Positions 8,295-17,708 of a stretch of DNA of 64,000 nt are shown piece by piece. A program made the position numbers and the translations under genes. The notes beneath the pieces are model-generated. The model was not told where the DNA came from. It worked only from the letters and a program-made list of their open reading frames with translations, and made no database searches. Source of the DNA: an uncultured Sunxiuqinia sp. (lineage in GTDB: Bacteria; Bacteroidota; Bacteroidia; Bacteroidales; Prolixibacteraceae); assembly GCF_947495665.1 (NCBI RefSeq), contig NZ_CANLZV010000001.1, forward strand, positions 1 through 64,000. Reading direction: 5' to 3'. The first letter of the stretch is position 1. Each line of letters opens with the position of its first letter.

Positions 8295-11228
8295 TTAGCT
8301 CAAAAGGTTCATGATCTCTTTTTGAGTAATGGCCTGGAATGGGTTATTGGAATTGATAAACTTCTCGGCCAAAGACGATTTTCGTTCTTTTAAAAGTTGT
8401 ATTTTTTCTTCGATGGAGCCTTCGGTGATGAAGCGGTAAACGAAGACTTTTTTGTCTTGCCCAATGCGGTGAGCCCGGTTGATGGCCTGGTTTTCGGCGG
8501 CCGGGTTCCACCACGGATCAATGATGAAAACATAGTCGGCCGAGGTGAGGTTTAATCCAACTCCGCCTGCTTTTAGCGAAATCAGAAAAATCCGGTTTTC
8601 GGGATCTTCCTGAAAGCTTTTAATGACTTCCTCCCGCTTGCTGGTTTGGCCGGTTAGCAAGGAGTATTTCCATTTTTGAGCTTCAATTTTTTCTTTTAAA
8701 AGATCCAAATGTTTCACGAAAGAAGAGAAAATTAGCACCTTGTGTTTTTCAGCCATCAGGTTGGATAAGCTGCGGAAAATCTCATCGAATTTACCCGATT
8801 CAGCTTGCTCGTCATCATTCAGCATGGATGGATGATTGGCTAATTGCCGGAGTTTGGTGAGTCCCTGAAGAATAACAATGGCCGACTTTTGGATGCCTTC
8901 CTGTTCAATGTTCTGCAAAATGTTGTTGCGGATAATTGACTTTTCCTTGTCGTAAAAACGTTGTTGTTCTTTCGACATCCCGCAGTAACGTATTTGCTCG
9001 GTCAGGGGCGGAAGATCGCGGGCCACATCCTCTTTTTTGCGTCGCAAAACAAAGGGGCGAATAAGGGTTTGAAGTTTGGCCTGTTTGTCCGGATCGTTTT
9101 TCTTCTCGATGGGCGTAATGAATTCACGTTTGAAATAAGCCTGATTGCCCAGCAACCCCTTGTTCAGAAAGTTGATTTGCGACCATAAATCTGAAAGCGA
9201 ATTTTCAATGGGAGTTCCGGTAAGCACCAGCCGGTGTTTGGCTTTTAGCTTCGTGATGGTTTGGTAGGTTTTCGAACCTGAGTTTTTAATGTTCTGACTT
9301 TCGTCCAGAATCAGGTAGAAAAACTCATGTTCTTTTAGTAGCTCGTGATCGTTGCGAACCGTTCCGTAAGTGGTCAGTATAATATCGTAGTACGAAATCA
9401 GACCTTTCAGGTTGAGTGTTTTTTTGCGTTGAATACCTACATGTTTATATACCTTTAAAGAAGGTGTAAACTTTTTAATCTCATTTTCCCAGTTGTGAAC
9501 CAGCGAAGTGGGCATCACAATCAGGGAGGCGGCCTGCGTTTCTTCTTTAGGGGGCTGTTCGTTGTTGAAAATAGCCAATTGCTTGTCCGATTCTGTTTGT
9601 TCTGGAACAATGATTTGTCGCTTCATGCGCTTAAGCTTGAGTAACAAAGTCAGCGTCTGAAGCGTCTTTCCCAGACCCATGTCGTCGGCCAGGCATCCGC
9701 CAAACTGGTGCTCGTACAGGCGGTACATCCACGAAAAGCCTTCTTCCTGGTAGGTGCGAAGTTTGGCCTGAATGTTGGCCGGAACCGCCACCGGCTCGGA
9801 AGCTGACTCGCTGATTTTGTCCAGGCGTTGAAAAAAGCCTTTATCAATCCCTTTCACCCTTTTCTTGAGCAACTGGTAGTGGTGCTTTTGCAGCTGCATG
9901 GCGTGCCCTTCCTGTTTCACAAATGGAAGCAGGTCTTCATATTCGGCGAACCATTCCTTGGGTAAGATTGCGACCTCGCCATTGGGAAGTTCAAACTCGC
10001 GAATGCCGTTCAAGATATTTCGCTTCAGCTTAATGAAGGGAATTTCGTAGTCGCCAAAACGAACCTTGGCATAAATATCAAACCAATCTTCTTTGGTTTT
10101 TATTTCGACTTGCAGATCCTGGCTTTCGGTTGAGTAGCGCTTCTCGTATTGGTTTTGTTGTAATTCGAATCCAGCCTCCAGGAGCGTCTCTTTGTGTTTG
10201 TTCAGCCACTTGAGGAGTTCGAACAGGCGGTCGGTGCCATCAAGCAGGTCAGCCCCTTTGGGAAAATAAATGCCATCCTTTTCCTGAAGCCCCAACTCCT
10301 GAAGCAGATGTAGCAACTGACCTTCCCACTGATGATCACGCATGTATTTTTTGAAGGTGTAGTTATCCTGTTCTTTTTCGAGGGTGACAGACACCGATGA
10401 TTTGCTGTTGGCCAGGTATTCCGTGTCGCCGTAGTTGAATTTGGGCAGAAACACCGCTTCCAATTGAAGGTTGGGCTCCAGCGATAACAGGGCTTTTTTG
10501 TTGCCGGAACACTCCTCGATGGTAAAACCCGAAGCGCGTACCGGGTAGGTTTTAATCATGTTCAGCACAAAGGTTTGGAAGTATTTTTCTTCTACGGCTT
10601 TGGGGATGAAGACAATGTCCTTTTCCATGAAAGGAACCAGCTTTTTGGCACTTATGTGTTGAAAAAGGTAAAGTTGGTTTTGCAAAACAAAGCTGCAGGG
10701 CTGGCTGGTTACGATGGTCAGGTTTTTATGAAGAATGTTCAGTGGCTTGTTGTTGTGCTTTATTTCAAGCGAATAGCGGGTACCTTCGGCTGTCCGCTCA
10801 AAACAAAAGGTCGCCCTCGAATACTGTTCGGGCACCTTGATCTGATCTTCTTCATACAAATTGGCATATTTAGCTTGTTTGAAAAACAGCCGTGTATTTT
10901 GTTCCATTAACAAAAGTGAAATTTGCCGCATGTATCGGTCAATATAAGGGCTGATGTGTTCCTGAAAAAGCCCCTGATCCATCTGTTGAAAAAACTTAGA
11001 GGATTCTTTCTTCTTCGAGAATTTTTTAACCAGATTCTCATCACTGTACCGGTCGGTTAGCCGCACCAGTTCCTGCTCCTGGCTGCTCAGTGTCAGGTCA
11101 TTCAGGTCATGCGGTTTTACCAATTTGATGATGCTGTAGAAGGAGACTTTTTTTTCGATTAAAAAAGCCTGGTATAAGTAGCCAAATGTCCGGTGTTCGG
11201 TGAGTCCAATGATTAATTCTTGTGCCAT
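8295..11228 (-). CDS. SNF2-family DEAD/DEAH-like helicase
   Basis: The 977-residue protein contains all Swi2/Snf2 ATPase motifs in the C-terminal half: motif I DDMGLGKT near 516-523, motif II DESQ near 652, motif III LTGTPIEN, and motif VI RAHRIGQ near 915. The N-terminal 480 residues match the bacterial SNF2 N-terminal extension but carry no recognisable SWIM zinc-finger cysteines. Such proteins use ATP to translocate on double-stranded DNA and remodel protein-DNA complexes; the bacterial role is not well defined. No methyltransferase or nuclease is beside it, so nothing suggests a DISARM- or restriction-like defence locus. The minus-strand sequence 11288-11281 reads TATATTTG, a good -7 element. 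Confidence 0.88.
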   Translation of the reverse strand: MAQELIIGLTEHRTFGYLYQAFLIEKKVSFYSIIKLVKPHDLNDLTLSSQEQELVRLTDRYSDENLVKKFSKKKESSKFFQQMDQGLFQEHISPYIDRYMRQISLLLMEQNTRLFFKQAKYANLYEEDQIKVPEQYSRATFCFERTAEGTRYSLEIKHNNKPLNILHKNLTIVTSQPCSFVLQNQLYLFQHISAKKLVPFMEKDIVFIPKAVEEKYFQTFVLNMIKTYPVRASGFTIEECSGNKKALLSLEPNLQLEAVFLPKFNYGDTEYLANSKSSVSVTLEKEQDNYTFKKYMRDHQWEGQLLHLLQELGLQEKDGIYFPKGADLLDGTDRLFELLKWLNKHKETLLEAGFELQQNQYEKRYSTESQDLQVEIKTKEDWFDIYAKVRFGDYEIPFIKLKRNILNGIREFELPNGEVAILPKEWFAEYEDLLPFVKQEGHAMQLQKHHYQLLKKRVKGIDKGFFQRLDKISESASEPVAVPANIQAKLRTYQEEGFSWMYRLYEHQFGGCLADDMGLGKTLQTLTLLLKLKRMKRQIIVPEQTESDKQLAIFNNEQPPKEETQAASLIVMPTSLVHNWENEIKKFTPSLKVYKHVGIQRKKTLNLKGLISYYDIILTTYGTVRNDHELLKEHEFFYLILDESQNIKNSGSKTYQTITKLKAKHRLVLTGTPIENSLSDLWSQINFLNKGLLGNQAYFKREFITPIEKKNDPDKQAKLQTLIRPFVLRRKKEDVARDLPPLTEQIRYCGMSKEQQRFYDKEKSIIRNNILQNIEQEGIQKSAIVILQGLTKLRQLANHPSMLNDDEQAESGKFDEIFRSLSNLMAEKHKVLIFSSFVKHLDLLKEKIEAQKWKYSLLTGQTSKREEVIKSFQEDPENRIFLISLKAGGVGLNLTSADYVFIIDPWWNPAAENQAINRAHRIGQDKKVFVYRFITEGSIEEKIQLLKERKSSLAEKFINSNNPFQAITQKEIMNLLS

Positions 11229-11436
11229 CTAATAAAAGCGGATTAAAAAGAAACAGCCTGTTTTTGAAAAAAACGAACCTCAAATATACATGAATTTTGG
11301 GCAGCCCTTTTGCTTTATGGGCAGATTTTGCAATAAGATTAATTTAAACGCCCAATCCGTTTGTTAGTCATTGTAAGAATGAATATAAATTAGCATGAAA
11401 TGGCCAGGGTGCCCCCTGATTTTACGAAGACATTAC

Positions 11437-11444
11437 TATTTTTG
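11437..11444 (+). promoter_or_regulatory. -7 promoter element TATTTTTG before nfnA
   Basis: The octamer matches the Bacteroidota consensus TAnnTTTG. It lies about 43 bases before the ATG at 11487 and inside a longer in-frame extension starting at 11400, which argues that the short start is correct. A clear -33 box is not visible. Confidence 0.45.
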
Positions 11445-11486
11445 ACCTGCCAAATTAGGCTTAAAAATAAAAATAGTGATTTAACG

Positions 11487-12305
11487 ATGTATCAAATAGT
11501 TGAAAAAGAGTCGTTTTCGGAAAAGGTTGTGAAATTGGTTGTTCATGCTCCGCGGATTGCCCGTGCACGAAAGCCGGGACACTTTATCATTTTGCGGATT
11601 GATGAGCAAGGAGAACGAATTCCGCTGACGATTGCTCAGGCAGATAAGAATGCAGGCACGATTACCCTGGTAGTTCAAAAAGTAGGCGTAAGTTCTACCC
11701 GTTTGTGTGAAATGAATCCGGGAGACAGCATCCTGGACTTGGTGGGGCCGCTGGGAAAAGCAACACACATTCACCAGGCCGGAACCATTCTGGCTTGTGG
11801 CGGTGGGGTTGGTATTGCGCCTTTGCTGCCGATTGTGGAAGGGTTTAAAAAAGCAGGTAACCGTGTTGTAACCGTATTGGCAGCCCGCTCCAAAGATTTG
11901 ATAATTCTGGAAGATGAAATTCGTCAATGGTCCGATGAGGTAATTATTATGACCGATGATGGATCATACGGAAATAAAGGGTTGGTAACGACTGGTGCCG
12001 AAGAAGTCATTAATCGCGAGCAGATTGATGAGTGTGTGGCCATTGGACCAGCTGTGATGATGAAATTCACTGCCTTACTCACCAAAAAATATAATATTCC
12101 AACACAAGCCAGTCTGAATGCGGTGATGGTGGATGGAACAGGTATGTGTGGCGCCTGCCGAGCCAATGTCGGAGGTGAAACCAAATTTACCTGCATTGAC
12201 GGACCTGAGTTTGACGCCCACAAAATTGATTTTGATGAGCTGATTCAGCGCCTGGGCGGCTATATGGCCGAAGAAAAAGAAGCCTGGGAGCAGGCCAATG
12301 GATGA
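11487..12305 (+). CDS. nfnA: NfnA-like FAD/[2Fe-2S] subunit of NADH-dependent ferredoxin:NADP+ oxidoreductase
   Basis: The 272-residue protein matches the ferredoxin-NADP reductase-like small subunit of NfnAB. It has an FAD-binding barrel (about 1-95), a nucleotide-binding motif CGGGVGIAPL at 104-113, and a C-terminal [2Fe-2S] motif around D216-G-T-G-M-C221-G-A-C224 with C236. The Asp before the first Cys is characteristic of NfnA as I recall it. The complex bifurcates electrons between NADPH, NAD+ and ferredoxin in the cytoplasm. An in-frame upstream extension (29 codons) is rejected because a promoter element lies inside it. The nfnB gene follows after 61 bases. PyrK and sulfide dehydrogenase subunits are close relatives, but the NfnB partner makes this call more likely. 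Confidence 0.85.
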   Translation: MYQIVEKESFSEKVVKLVVHAPRIARARKPGHFIILRIDEQGERIPLTIAQADKNAGTITLVVQKVGVSSTRLCEMNPGDSILDLVGPLGKATHIHQAGTILACGGGVGIAPLLPIVEGFKKAGNRVVTVLAARSKDLIILEDEIRQWSDEVIIMTDDGSYGNKGLVTTGAEEVINREQIDECVAIGPAVMMKFTALLTKKYNIPTQASLNAVMVDGTGMCGACRANVGGETKFTCIDGPEFDAHKIDFDELIQRLGGYMAEEKEAWEQANG

Positions 12306-12366
12306 TTGCACGACCATCCAGTTGCTGGGTGAGTCTTTGTTGGAATTGCATTAAACGGAAATTGAA

Positions 12367-13869
12367 ATGAAAGAATACTTAAAAATAGAACGCGATACAG
12401 AATGGCGTGTAGAGCTCCGTTCACAACTTAAAAATAAAGAACGGACCATGCGCGAGCGGGTAGTGATGCCCGGGCTTGATCCGTTGGAACGAATTAAATA
12501 CCAGGATCGTGAAGTGAACCTCGGGCTGGACGAAGCCAGTGCCCGTGCTGAGGCCTCACGCTGTATGGACTGTGTAAACCCAACCTGTATTGAAGGTTGC
12601 CCGGTTAGCATTAACATTCCAAAGTTTATTAAGAACATTGAGCGTGGCGAAGTGCTTGAAGCAGCTAAAACGCTTAAGGAAACTTCGGCCCTTCCGGCGG
12701 TGTGCGGACGTGTTTGTCCACAGGAAAAACAATGTGAAGCCCAGTGTTTTTACACGCTTAAACTGAAAAAAGAACCGGTAGCCATTGGTTATCTTGAGCG
12801 TTTTGCGGCTGATTATGAGCAAAACAGTGGTGCGGTTTCTGTGCCTGAAACGGCAGCTAAAAACAACATCAAAGTGGCTGCGATTGGCTCTGGACCAGCT
12901 TCCCTGTCTTTTGCCGGCGACATGGCCAAATTGGGATATGATGTAACTGTTTTTGAAGCGCTGCACGAAATTGGTGGCGTATTGAAGTACGGTATCCCCG
13001 AATTCCGTTTGCCCAACCGCGTGGTGGATGTGGAACTGGAAAGCCTTGAAAACATGGGTGTGAAATTTGAACGGAATTTCATCGTTGGACGTACGGCTTC
13101 TTTTGATGATTTGAAAGAAGAAGGTTATCAGGCGTTTTTCGTGGCCAGTGGAGCAGGCTTGCCTCGCTTTATGAATATCCCGGGAGAAAACTACAATGGA
13201 ATTTTGTCTTCCAACGAATACCTGACGCGTGTGAATTTGATGCATGCAGCCGAAAAAGAATTTGACACGCCAGTCCTTCGCGGTAAGAATATTGCTGTAG
13301 TAGGAGGTGGAAATACGGCCATGGACTCGGTGCGTACTGCCAAGCGTTTAGGTGCCGAGCGAGCCATGATCATTTATCGTCGTTCGCGGGAAGAAATGCC
13401 GGCCCGGGTTGAAGAAGTTTTGCATGCCGAAGAAGAAGGTATTGAGTTTTTGAACCTGACCAATCCGGTTGAATATTTTGCCGATGAAAACGGACGGGTA
13501 AACCGCATGCGTGTTCAGAAAATGGAGCTGGGTGAGCCCGATGCCTCAGGACGTCGTCGTCCGGTGGTGGTTGAAGGATCAGAATATGACATCCCGGTGG
13601 ATGTGGTTGTGGTTGCTATTGGCGTTTCGCCGAACCCGCTGGTGCCATCTGAGTTGCCTGAACTGAAGGTGAGCCGTTGGGGAACCATTGAGGTTGACCC
13701 GGAAACCATGCAAAGCTCTATTCCGGAACTGTTTGCCGGTGGCGATATTGTACGTGGAGGTGCCACAGTGATTCTGGCCATGGGCGACGGACGTAAAGCG
13801 GCTGCCGGTATGAATAACTACCTTCAGGGAAAATTGAAGGAGCAGGCAACAGAAGCTTCCGGCAATTAA
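12367..13869 (+). CDS. nfnB: NfnB / GltD-like NADPH-binding flavoprotein subunit
   Basis: The 500-residue protein has an N-terminal double [4Fe-4S] domain with cysteines at 66, 69, 74, 78 and at 113, 117, 123, 127. An FAD-binding Rossmann motif (GSGPASLSFAG, about 174-184) and an NADPH-binding motif (VVGGGNTAMDS) follow. This is the layout shared by the glutamate synthase small subunit and NfnB. With no glutamate synthase large subunit here and an NfnA gene directly upstream, the pair is best read as the bifurcating transhydrogenase NfnAB, which balances ferredoxin, NADH and NADPH in anaerobes. The database name for such proteins is often NADPH-dependent glutamate synthase, which would be misleading here. 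Confidence 0.85.
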   Translation: MKEYLKIERDTEWRVELRSQLKNKERTMRERVVMPGLDPLERIKYQDREVNLGLDEASARAEASRCMDCVNPTCIEGCPVSINIPKFIKNIERGEVLEAAKTLKETSALPAVCGRVCPQEKQCEAQCFYTLKLKKEPVAIGYLERFAADYEQNSGAVSVPETAAKNNIKVAAIGSGPASLSFAGDMAKLGYDVTVFEALHEIGGVLKYGIPEFRLPNRVVDVELESLENMGVKFERNFIVGRTASFDDLKEEGYQAFFVASGAGLPRFMNIPGENYNGILSSNEYLTRVNLMHAAEKEFDTPVLRGKNIAVVGGGNTAMDSVRTAKRLGAERAMIIYRRSREEMPARVEEVLHAEEEGIEFLNLTNPVEYFADENGRVNRMRVQKMELGEPDASGRRRPVVVEGSEYDIPVDVVVVAIGVSPNPLVPSELPELKVSRWGTIEVDPETMQSSIPELFAGGDIVRGGATVILAMGDGRKAAAGMNNYLQGKLKEQATEASGN

Positions 13870-13950
13870 CTGGAGCAGGTAAATAATAAGGTCGGTTTTT
13901 GCTTGCTAAAAGTCAGAAACCCCAAATATGAATCAAGAAAAAACAAGCAT

Positions 13951-14937
13951 ATGGCCAATTTAACAAGCCAATTCTTCGGATTAGAATTAAAAAGCCCGGT
14001 GATTGCTGCCAGCAGCAGCATGACTGGAGATCTGGAACAAATCAAAAAACTGGCTCAAGCCGGTGTGGGAGCGATTGTCCTTAAATCGTTGTTTGAAGAG
14101 GAGATTGATGCCCAGCTTCAGGAGGAGTTGTCCAAGCGCAAAGCTTTGGAACCCGATCCGGAGTACATGGATTATTTTGATTATATCATCAGAGATGAAA
14201 ATCTGAAAGATTATACTAGCCTGATTCGTCAAGCCAAGCAGGCGGTTGATGTGCCCATTGTGGCTAGCGTAAACTGTGTTAGCGCGGTTGATTGGGTTGT
14301 TTTTAGCAAGAAGCTGGAAGAGGCCGGAGCGGATGCCCTGGAGCTGAACCTGTTTGCCTTGCCTTCGGATGTGGCGAAGACCAATGAAACCAGTGAGCAG
14401 TTTTATTTCAAAACAATTGCTGAAGTATTGAAAACAGTGTCTATTCCGGTGTCGATTAAAATCAGCCATTATTTCTCCAACCTGGCCGGAATGATTCAGC
14501 GATTGTCTGAAACAGGCGTCAGCGGAATCAGCTTATTCAATCGTTTTTATTCGCCTGACATTGATATTAACCAGGAAGAAGTGGTTGGTGCCGATGTCCT
14601 CAGCAACCCGAGCGATTACTTAATGCCTTTGCGCTGGACCGGAATTATGGCCTCCAAAACGGCTTGTCCTTTGGCGGCAACAACCGGTGTTCATTCGGCC
14701 GAAACAGCCATCAAGTTTTTGCTGGCAGGTGCGAATGCTGTTCAGATTGCTTCGGTATTGTATACCAACGGAGCGGCTGTGGTGACGGAAATGAACCAGC
14801 AAATTGCGGCCTGGATGGATGAAAAAGGCTATTCTTCAGTTGCCGATTTTAAAGGGAAACTGGCCGTTGGCGAAGCCGATGCCACCCTGTATGAGCGTGC
14901 TCAGTTTATGAAATATTTTAGTCAGAAGAGTTTCTAG
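13951..14937 (+). CDS. Dihydroorotate dehydrogenase-like flavoprotein
   Basis: The 328-residue protein is a TIM barrel of the dihydroorotate dehydrogenase superfamily: LKSPVIAASS near the N-terminus, VPIVASVNC and ALELNLFALP in the middle, and LLAGANAVQIASVLYTNG at the phosphate end. I chose ATG 13951 (MANLTS); a longer in-frame start at 13903 adds 16 residues without family character. It follows nfnAB by 81 bases and is probably co-transcribed. The family resembles the dihydroorotate dehydrogenase-like group kept distinct from true PyrD, so its substrate is uncertain. Next to NfnA, a PyrK relative, a composite oxidoreductase is conceivable. Confidence 0.75.
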   Translation: MANLTSQFFGLELKSPVIAASSSMTGDLEQIKKLAQAGVGAIVLKSLFEEEIDAQLQEELSKRKALEPDPEYMDYFDYIIRDENLKDYTSLIRQAKQAVDVPIVASVNCVSAVDWVVFSKKLEEAGADALELNLFALPSDVAKTNETSEQFYFKTIAEVLKTVSIPVSIKISHYFSNLAGMIQRLSETGVSGISLFNRFYSPDIDINQEEVVGADVLSNPSDYLMPLRWTGIMASKTACPLAATTGVHSAETAIKFLLAGANAVQIASVLYTNGAAVVTEMNQQIAAWMDEKGYSSVADFKGKLAVGEADATLYERAQFMKYFSQKSF

Positions 14938-15070
14938 CAAGGCGGTGCGAACGTACAATTAAATGCTTTTTAACACGTTCTTGGGGTGAAGATCAATCGA
15001 GAAATCTTATTTTTGTGAAATTGCAAAAATGGGTCATTAAGTTTGACCATGCTAAATCGAATTTACAACA

Positions 15071-17509
15071 ATGAAGAATCGCATTATAATTACCCTTCTA
15101 GTATTTTTCCTAGGATTTCAGCTTTACGCACAAGAACGACGAATTCAGGAAGATGGTCAAACCTTCCTGATTCATGTGGTTGAAAAGGGAGAAACGATCT
15201 TTTCGCTTAGCAAAGCTTATTCGGTGGATCGCAAGGATTTGCTCAATGCGAATCCGAGTTTGATTTTTGGCCTGAAAACCGGTCAGGAATTGCGCATACC
15301 GGTGGCTGAAAGCACCGAAACGGTTGCCCCAAAAACGGAAGAGCAGCCCCAGTTGGACGAGCTGCCTTCGTTTCATTCTTACCGGGTGAAGCGGAAAGAT
15401 GCCTTGCACTTTATTGCCAAAAGCTTCAACCTGGAGGTGGCCGACATTGTGAAGTACAATCCGCAGTTGGAAGAAAAGGGCTTGAAAAGAGGACAAACCT
15501 TGCTTATTCCGGATGCGAATGATTTGAAACGAATTCGCGAAAACCGGGAAGCAAGACGTGCCAGAGCGGAGCAGGAAGTTACCGCACCAGTAACCAAGCA
15601 TCGGGTGGTGGGTGATGAGACACTTTATTCGATTGCCAAAAAATACAACTGTTCGATTGCTGATCTGATTAAGGCTAACCCGAAGGTGAAGGAAAGCCTG
15701 CGTATTGGCATGGAGCTCACCATTCCGGAAAAAGCGTTCGAAGCGGTGACCGATGTTCCGGCGGGCGAGGAATTCTTTATTCATTTGGTGGAATCGGGAG
15801 AAACCTTTTGGGGGCTGGAGCGTGAATACCATGTGACCCGCGATGTGCTGGAAAAATACAACCCGGCATTGGAGCATGGTTTGCAGGCTGGCTTACGCAT
15901 TAAGATTCCGGTCACCGAAGAGGTGCCCGATATTCAGGTGGCACCGGTTAACGAGGAGGCCTTCACCAAGCACGTGGTTGCCCGTGGCGAAACGCTTTAC
16001 AGCATATCCAATCAATACCAGGTCAAGATTACTTCCATTAAAAAGAGCAATCCGGTGTTGGGCTACCGCGGCTTAATGGCCGGCGAAACCATTTTGATTC
16101 CGAATGAAGTGGAAGCGGCGCCTCAGCCAATGGTTGCCGAGGAGGCGCTTGAGGAGGAGGAGCCGGAAGAAATGCCGCGGGAAGAAGTTCCGGCAAGGCT
16201 ACAGCCTTTGGACTACTCAGTGCAGGTTGTTGCTCAGGAGCGTCCTTTAGCTTGTGAGGCGAGCGACCAGGCACGGTTTAAAAAATACGATGTGGCTTTG
16301 CTTTTGCCCCTGTACCTGGAGGCCAATGATACGGTAAACCGGGTACGCATGACCAAAGAGCAAATGCTGCAGGATGCCGATTTTATGAGTCAGTTTGCCA
16401 GCCCGGAAGAGCTGCCGGCGGATACGTTTAAAATCCGCAATGAAAAGATTATTTATCCCCGTTCAGAAAACTTCGTTCATTTTTACGAAGGCGTTTTGCT
16501 GGCGGTTGATAGCTTGCAGCGGGCCGGGATGAATGTGCAGTTGCACGTGTTTGACACCAATCAGAAACAGGCGGTGGTGGATTCGCTGATTCGCCTGGAC
16601 GTGTTTCAGGAAGTGGATCTAATCATTGGGCCGGTTTTCCCGGAGTTGCAGGGACCGGTTGCTGATTTTGCCCTTCAAAACCAAATCCCCATGGTGTCGC
16701 CGCTGTCATCGGCAGGCGATTTTGAAACCCGCAACCCGTGGTATTTCAAAATTAACCCCACCAAGGATTACCTGGTGCGGGAAACGGCGGATTATATCGG
16801 AGAAGAATATTTCAACAAGAACCTGATCGTGCTGGAAATGGGGGAGTATAAGCATTTGCCCGAAGCCACGCTGGTTGACCTGTGCCGGGAGAAATTTTTT
16901 GCGTCGGCTTTTTTAGAGGGCGACCGCGATGTACGTTTTCAGGAATACAATTTCAGTCGGGAAGGCTATTGGGGCTTGCGCCGTATTTTGAGCAAAACGC
17001 GTGAGAATGTCTTTATCATTCCATCGGCCACAGAGGCGCAGGTGAGTGTGGCGGTGTCCAACATCAATTCGCTGGCCGAAGATTATCCGGTGACCCTGGT
17101 TGGCTTGTCCAACTTTCAGCGTTACAACAGTATTCAACCCGAATATTTTCACCATACCAACCTGCATTTGCTGAGCCCGTATTATATCAACTACCAGGCT
17201 CCGCTGACGAACCGGTTTGTTGAAAGTTTCCGGCGTAATTTTGCAGCCGAACCCAACCAGTTCAGCTTCCAGGGCTACGATGTGGCTTATTATTTTATGT
17301 CGGCCTTGTTTCAGTATGGCGAAAACTTTACCGATTGCCTGCCTTATCATCATGTGGCCTTGAACCAGGCGGAATTCTATTTTGACCGGGTGAGTCGCTA
17401 TGGCGGTTTTATGAACCGGGGCTTGTACATTCTGAATTACAAACACAATTACGAAATTGCGGTGGATGGGCTGGAAGGTATTCCAAGCTTGTTGCTGACC
17501 GAAGAATAA
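15071..17509 (+). CDS. Five-LysM protein with periplasmic-binding-like C-terminal domain
   Basis: The 812-residue protein has a signal peptide (ending LYAQ at residue 20) and five LysM units at about 31-76, 102-147, 177-222, 235-280 and 295-341. Each starts like HVVEKGETIFSLSKAY and ends like QELRIP. An acidic, Glu-rich linker (about 345-372) leads to a periplasmic-binding-protein-like domain from about 400 to 800 (YDVALLLPLYLEAND, DLIIGPVFPELQGPVADFA), similar to ABC amino-acid receptor and LpoA-type folds. LysM units bind N-acetylglucosamine in peptidoglycan. The layout suggests a periplasmic factor that binds the cell wall and perhaps regulates synthesis or hydrolysis. A TATTTTTG -7 element lies about 55 bases upstream and a strong terminator follows. 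Confidence 0.85.
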   Translation: MKNRIIITLLVFFLGFQLYAQERRIQEDGQTFLIHVVEKGETIFSLSKAYSVDRKDLLNANPSLIFGLKTGQELRIPVAESTETVAPKTEEQPQLDELPSFHSYRVKRKDALHFIAKSFNLEVADIVKYNPQLEEKGLKRGQTLLIPDANDLKRIRENREARRARAEQEVTAPVTKHRVVGDETLYSIAKKYNCSIADLIKANPKVKESLRIGMELTIPEKAFEAVTDVPAGEEFFIHLVESGETFWGLEREYHVTRDVLEKYNPALEHGLQAGLRIKIPVTEEVPDIQVAPVNEEAFTKHVVARGETLYSISNQYQVKITSIKKSNPVLGYRGLMAGETILIPNEVEAAPQPMVAEEALEEEEPEEMPREEVPARLQPLDYSVQVVAQERPLACEASDQARFKKYDVALLLPLYLEANDTVNRVRMTKEQMLQDADFMSQFASPEELPADTFKIRNEKIIYPRSENFVHFYEGVLLAVDSLQRAGMNVQLHVFDTNQKQAVVDSLIRLDVFQEVDLIIGPVFPELQGPVADFALQNQIPMVSPLSSAGDFETRNPWYFKINPTKDYLVRETADYIGEEYFNKNLIVLEMGEYKHLPEATLVDLCREKFFASAFLEGDRDVRFQEYNFSREGYWGLRRILSKTRENVFIIPSATEAQVSVAVSNINSLAEDYPVTLVGLSNFQRYNSIQPEYFHHTNLHLLSPYYINYQAPLTNRFVESFRRNFAAEPNQFSFQGYDVAYYFMSALFQYGENFTDCLPYHHVALNQAEFYFDRVSRYGGFMNRGLYILNYKHNYEIAVDGLEGIPSLLLTEE

Positions 17510-17532
17510 GTGCTTCTTTTTTTTAGCACGGG

Positions 17533-17576
17533 CAGGGCCTTGTTTCAACACAAAAGAAACAAGGCCCTGTTTTTTT
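17533..17576 (+). terminator. Strong intrinsic terminator after the LysM gene
   Basis: A perfect 14-base-pair stem (CAGGGCCTTGTTTC with its complement) and a nine-base loop are followed by seven T residues. Confidence 0.9.
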
Positions 17577-17708
17577 GGCAATGTCCCTGCGGTGTGGGGC
17601 CGAAAAAAAACCTGCAGAAGGTAAAATCCTGCAGGTAAAACAAAAAGAAAATCAACTAAACTCAATAATTCTCCTAAACAGATTGTCTCTTCCCAAACAT
17701 CAATTTAT

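Noticed and set aside
8295-11228. SNF2 helicase as part of a phage defence system
   Set aside because: No methyltransferase, nuclease, PLD or DUF1998-type gene is adjacent, so a DISARM-like system is not supported.
12367-13869. Glutamate synthase small subunit (GltD)
   Set aside because: The large subunit is absent and an NfnA gene lies directly upstream, so the NfnB reading is better.
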